Assembly (NCBI GenBank): GCA_025362415.1
Contig: JANYGM010000378.1
Location: forward strand, 1-6,578
Reading direction: 5' to 3'
DNA from: a bacterium
Lineage (GTDB): Bacteria; Bacteroidota; Bacteroidia; Cytophagales; Thermonemataceae
Length of the DNA stretch: 6,578 nt
Both the position numbers and the translations under genes were made by a program. The notes under the pieces were generated by a model. That model did not search any database and had not been told where the DNA came from. It worked only from the letters and a program-made list of their open reading frames with translations. This document shows positions 4,743 through 6,578 of the stretch, piece by piece; position 1 is the stretch's first letter, and every line of letters begins with the position of its first letter.

Positions 4743-4873
4743 GTCGTTCCCCACGTTCCACCTGGGGTTATGATAGTTCAACCACGTTGTGGTTGTTTTG
4801 AGATAAAAAACTGTATTAAAAAACCCTGAAAGGGTTTAACAATCATAACCCCACGTGGAACGTGGGGAACGAC
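4743..4873. repeat. 131-bp inverted-repeat element between divergent genes
   Basis: The terminal arms 4743-4774 and 4842-4873 are 32 bp each and complementary except for one position. Both are rich in GTTCCCCACGTTCCAC or its complement. Between them lie two hairpins: CAACCAC/GTGGTTG (4779-4795, loop GTT) and AAACCCT/AGGGTTT (4821-4837, loop GAA). This is the same outer-stem-plus-two-hairpins shape as the element at 5-83, with unrelated sequence. It is probably a dispersed palindromic or MITE-like repeat. No target duplication is seen. Both arms point a GTG codon outward, which produces false N-terminal extensions (MERGER) in both neighbouring ORFs. Confidence 0.8.
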
Positions 4874-4941
4874 GAGCAATAACTATGTATAGTATTGTGA
4901 ATGAATACAAAAATTTTAAATCTAATAAAAAATTATATAAA

Positions 4942-5436
4942 ATGAAAAACCTCCTTTTAATAATGCTATTTTTGGGAATGCTGCTGATTTCTACTAATTC
5001 ATCAGCACAAGACAAAATAGACAAACTCTCTGACAAAATTGATAAGTTAGCGGAGCAAATGGCTGCACAACAAATTGAAACCAGCAAACAAATTACAGAA
5101 CTTGCTAAACAACAAGCAATTACGGCTACCAAAGTAGATGGTATAGACAAACGCTTTGATAGTATGGATAAACGCCTTGATGGGATAGACAAGCGTATAG
5201 ATATGCAAAGTAATCTAACTTTGGGTATGATGGCTTTTCTTGCGGTGCTTATTGGTGCACTTATTTGGGATAGAAGAGCTGCAAATGCGCCACTAGAAAA
5301 GAAAACTGAAAAACTTAAAGAAGAAGTTGATATACTCAAACAACAAGAATTAAAACACCAAGAGAAAGAACTCAAAAATGAAGCTCTTTTGAAAAAAATA
5401 CTTCAAAAATTCCCTGATTTAGCAGAGATGGCATAA
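4942..5436 (+). CDS. Membrane-anchored coiled-coil protein of unknown function
   Basis: A 164-residue protein. ATG at 4942 is chosen because it begins directly with a signal peptide (MKNLLLIMLFLGMLLISTNS, cleavage probably near SSA|Q at 22-23). The longer frame would start inside the inverted repeat. Residues 24-88 form a heptad-rich coiled coil with repeated KIDKL and (G/S)(I/M)DKR(F/L/I)D units at 7-residue spacing, notably 67-87. A single membrane segment follows (about 92-109, LTLGMMAFLAVLIGALIW) with DRR after it. A charged C-terminal coiled coil then runs to about 155. By the positive-inside rule the first coil is periplasmic and the last cytoplasmic. The gene precedes the Fe-S protein gene by 44 bp on the same strand, so co-transcription is possible. 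It diverges from the ABC gene across the inverted-repeat element. No strong TAnnTTTG promoter is seen (best TAGTATTG at 4890-4897). Confidence 0.8.
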   Translation: MKNLLLIMLFLGMLLISTNSSAQDKIDKLSDKIDKLAEQMAAQQIETSKQITELAKQQAITATKVDGIDKRFDSMDKRLDGIDKRIDMQSNLTLGMMAFLAVLIGALIWDRRAANAPLEKKTEKLKEEVDILKQQELKHQEKELKNEALLKKILQKFPDLAEMA

Positions 5437-5480
5437 CAATTAAAAGTGTCAGATAAACACAAAAAGTAATCAAACAAAAT

Positions 5481-6281
5481 ATGACAACAGATATAAAACC
5501 GTTTAAAGTGCCTACAATGGCACAACTAGCTGCAGAAGGAAAAGCACCAGAAGTATTGTTTTGGGTAGGTTGTGCAGGTTCTTTTGATGAAAGATACAAA
5601 CAGGTTACTATTGCATTTGCTAAAATACTCAATAAAGTTGGGGTTAATTTTGCGGTGCTTGGCACAGAAGAATCTTGCACAGGCGACCCTGCAAGGCGTG
5701 CAGGAAACGAATTTACTTTCCAAATGCAGGCAATTTCTAACATAGAAACGCTGAATGCTTATAACGTAAAAAAAATTGTTACAGCTTGTCCGCATTGTTT
5801 CAACACGCTAAAAAATGAATATCCAGAGCTTGGAGGCACTTATGAAGTGATACATCATTCTGTTTATTTGCAACAACTTATCAATGAAGGCAAAATAAAG
5901 CTAAAAGGTGGCGGAGAATTTAAGGGAAAACGCATCACCTATCACGACTCCTGTTATTTGGGGCGTGCCAATGATATTTATGAAGCTCCTCGTGAGGTGC
6001 TTGCGGCACTTGATGCACAACTTTTTGAGATGAAGGCAAGCAAAGCTAAAGGGCTTTGTTGTGGTGCTGGTGGCGCACAAATGTTTAAAGATGCAGAAAA
6101 AGGCACAAAAGAAGTAAATATTGAGCGCATTGAACAAGCACTAGAAACTACACCTGATGTTGTGGCGGTTGGTTGTCCATTTTGTATGGTAATGATGAGT
6201 GATGGCATCAAAAACAAGGAAAAAGAAAGCACCGTAAGAGTTTATGACTTGGCAGAACTTATTGATAAATCAATGGAATAA
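5481..6281 (+). CDS. CCG-domain (HdrD-like) Fe-S binding protein
   Basis: A 266-residue cytoplasmic protein with two cysteine-rich CCG domains, the module found in heterodisulfide reductase HdrD/HdrB, GlpC, LutA and FadF-like proteins. The first domain has C31 (VGCAGSF), the variant ESCTGDPARRAGNEF with C66 where CCG is usual, and CPHC (C103, C106). The second has C158 (HDSCYLGR), the full CCG (C193, C194 in GLCCGAGG) and CPFC (C232, C235). The second set probably binds the non-cubane Fe-S cluster. The ESCTGDPARR form of the first half is, as I recall, usual in this subfamily and not damage. Such proteins pass electrons within larger complexes, usually with a membrane 4Fe-4S partner encoded next door. 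The upstream neighbour here is instead a coiled-coil membrane protein. ATG at 5481 gives the expected N-terminus, and a strong terminator follows. Confidence 0.9.
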   Translation: MTTDIKPFKVPTMAQLAAEGKAPEVLFWVGCAGSFDERYKQVTIAFAKILNKVGVNFAVLGTEESCTGDPARRAGNEFTFQMQAISNIETLNAYNVKKIVTACPHCFNTLKNEYPELGGTYEVIHHSVYLQQLINEGKIKLKGGGEFKGKRITYHDSCYLGRANDIYEAPREVLAALDAQLFEMKASKAKGLCCGAGGAQMFKDAEKGTKEVNIERIEQALETTPDVVAVGCPFCMVMMSDGIKNKEKESTVRVYDLAELIDKSME

Positions 6282-6285
6282 ACAA

Positions 6286-6320
6286 AAAACACAGAAATTA
6301 TATTTTAATTTCTGTGTTTT
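6286..6320. terminator. Rho-independent terminator after the Fe-S gene
   Basis: AAAACACAGAAATTA (6286-6300) and TAATTTCTGTGTTTT (6306-6320) form a perfect 15-bp stem with the loop TATTT. The A-run and T-run at its base make it usable from both sides. It begins five bases after the stop of the Fe-S gene and would also end transcription from the minus-strand remnant at 6324. Confidence 0.85.
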
Positions 6321-6323
6321 AGT

Positions 6324-6410
6324 TTAAGTTTTTTGAAAGATGCGCTCAAAAACATCTTCTATTCCAGAAGTCTTTTCTCTAATAACGGGTGTAGGACAAG
6401 TTGTATTTGT
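6324..6410 (-). pseudogene. Possible 3' remnant of an unidentified gene
   Basis: On the minus strand an open frame ends with a stop at 6326-6324 and reads TNTTCPTPVIREKTSGIEDV followed by FERIFQKT (28 codons). The composition is protein-like (REKTSGIEDVFERIF) and the stop sits four bases from a bidirectional terminator, as a real gene end would. Upstream the frame runs into a palindromic repeat (6412-6443) and meets an in-frame TAG at 6443-6441, so no full gene is present. It may be a gene end cut off by repeat insertion, or chance. I do not recognise the family. Confidence 0.35.
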
Positions 6411-6411
6411 A

Positions 6412-6443
6412 GGGGCTGGGCTTGCCCCATAGCCGTCAGGCTA
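6412..6443. repeat. Two adjacent short hairpins
   Basis: GGGGC/GCCCC (6412-6416 and 6424-6428) is followed at once by TAGCC/GGCTA (6430-6434 and 6439-6443, loop GTCA). The second includes CCGTCAG, which is also the start of the repeat at 6483. They look like parts of dispersed palindromic repeats. The rest of 6444-6481 shows no gene. Confidence 0.55.
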
Positions 6444-6481
6444 GTTCATTTACTCTTGTTTAGGCACTTGAAGTTCTTTGC

Positions 6482-6578
6482 ACCGTCAGCTAAAGCAGAC
6501 GGCAAAACAGACTTTAAAGCACTTGAAGACTATATTTCTTTTTTTTTACTTTCTTTGCCGTCTGCTTTAGCTGACGGT
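6482..6578. repeat. Perfect 25-bp inverted repeat with self-palindromic arms, at the window edge
   Basis: The arms 6482-6506 and 6554-6578 are perfect reverse complements, separated by 47 bp. Each arm is also nearly palindromic itself: CCGTC pairs with GACGG and GCT with AGC around AA, with one A-A mismatch (6483-6502 and 6558-6577). The spacer has the palindrome CTTTAAAG (6512-6519) and a second copy of GCACTTGAAG (6464-6473 and 6519-6528). The element may continue past the window. There is no ORF. Confidence 0.75.

Noticed and set aside
4836..5375. 179-codon minus-strand ORF with Ser/Leu-rich repeats
   Set aside because: It mirrors the coiled-coil gene on the other strand. The repeats are reversed heptads and its C-terminus runs into the inverted repeat.
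5676..5690. Loss of the first CCG motif in the Fe-S protein as damage
   Set aside because: The ESCTGDPARR variant is, as I recall, the usual form in this subfamily, and all other cysteines are intact.
5372..6232. Several minus-strand ORFs across the Fe-S gene
   Set aside because: All are antisense to a gene with a complete set of CCG-domain cysteines; their compositions are shadow-like and no starts or promoters support them.

Overview
The window looks like a low-GC member of the Bacteroidota, most likely Cytophagia- or Flavobacteria-like. The basis is the AT-rich DNA, short A/T-rich leaders without clear Shine-Dalgarno sites, and several close matches to the Bacteroidota promoter pattern (-33 TTG/TTTG, about 20 bp, -7 TAnnTTTG). 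An HdrD-type CCG-domain protein with the ESCTGDPARR variant and a FecE-like ATPase with a non-canonical Q-loop point the same way. The species cannot be named from the sequence.

Layout: a structured palindromic repeat (5-83) and a perfect 40-bp terminator palindrome (198-237) precede a minus-strand secreted protein of unknown function (270-905). Three imperfect 20-bp tandem repeats (981-1040) run into an accessory block (1035-3984). The block holds a DUF262/DUF1524 restriction-type protein (1201-2865), then a GNAT-like protein (3116-3646) and a 57-residue protein (3649-3822) in a tight pair. It is followed by a minus-strand FecE/FhuC-type ABC ATPase (3868-4647), a large inverted-repeat element (4743-4873), a membrane-anchored coiled-coil protein (4942-5436) and a CCG-domain Fe-S protein (5481-6281). 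The right end holds a terminator, what looks like a gene remnant, and palindromic repeats (6282-6578).

The most interesting point is how the accessory block is built. It reads as two tandem units with constant ends and unrelated cargo. Each unit starts with the same 91-bp segment (1035-1125 and 2990-3080; 77 of 91 identical, no gaps). That segment carries a potential hairpin and a promoter with TTTG and TAnnTTTG exactly 20 bp apart. Each unit ends with the last 39 codons of the ABC ATPase gene (2882-2998 and 3868-3984; 112 of 117 identical, no gaps). The first copy is a detached fragment starting exactly at the stop codon; the second is the end of the intact gene. The two constant segments overlap by the 9-mer TTTTTTGTG. 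Read on the + strand, the ABC 3' segment also contains a terminator-like hairpin, so each unit could be a complete promoter-cargo-terminator module. This resembles repeated insertion into the 3' end of a host gene with restoration of that end, but no recombinase lies in the window.

Functionally, the first cargo is probably anti-phage or anti-foreign DNA. The second may be a toxin-antitoxin-like or defence pair, which is inference from architecture. The flanking genes (iron-complex uptake ATPase, envelope coiled-coil protein, HdrD-like redox protein) look like ordinary chromosomal genes.
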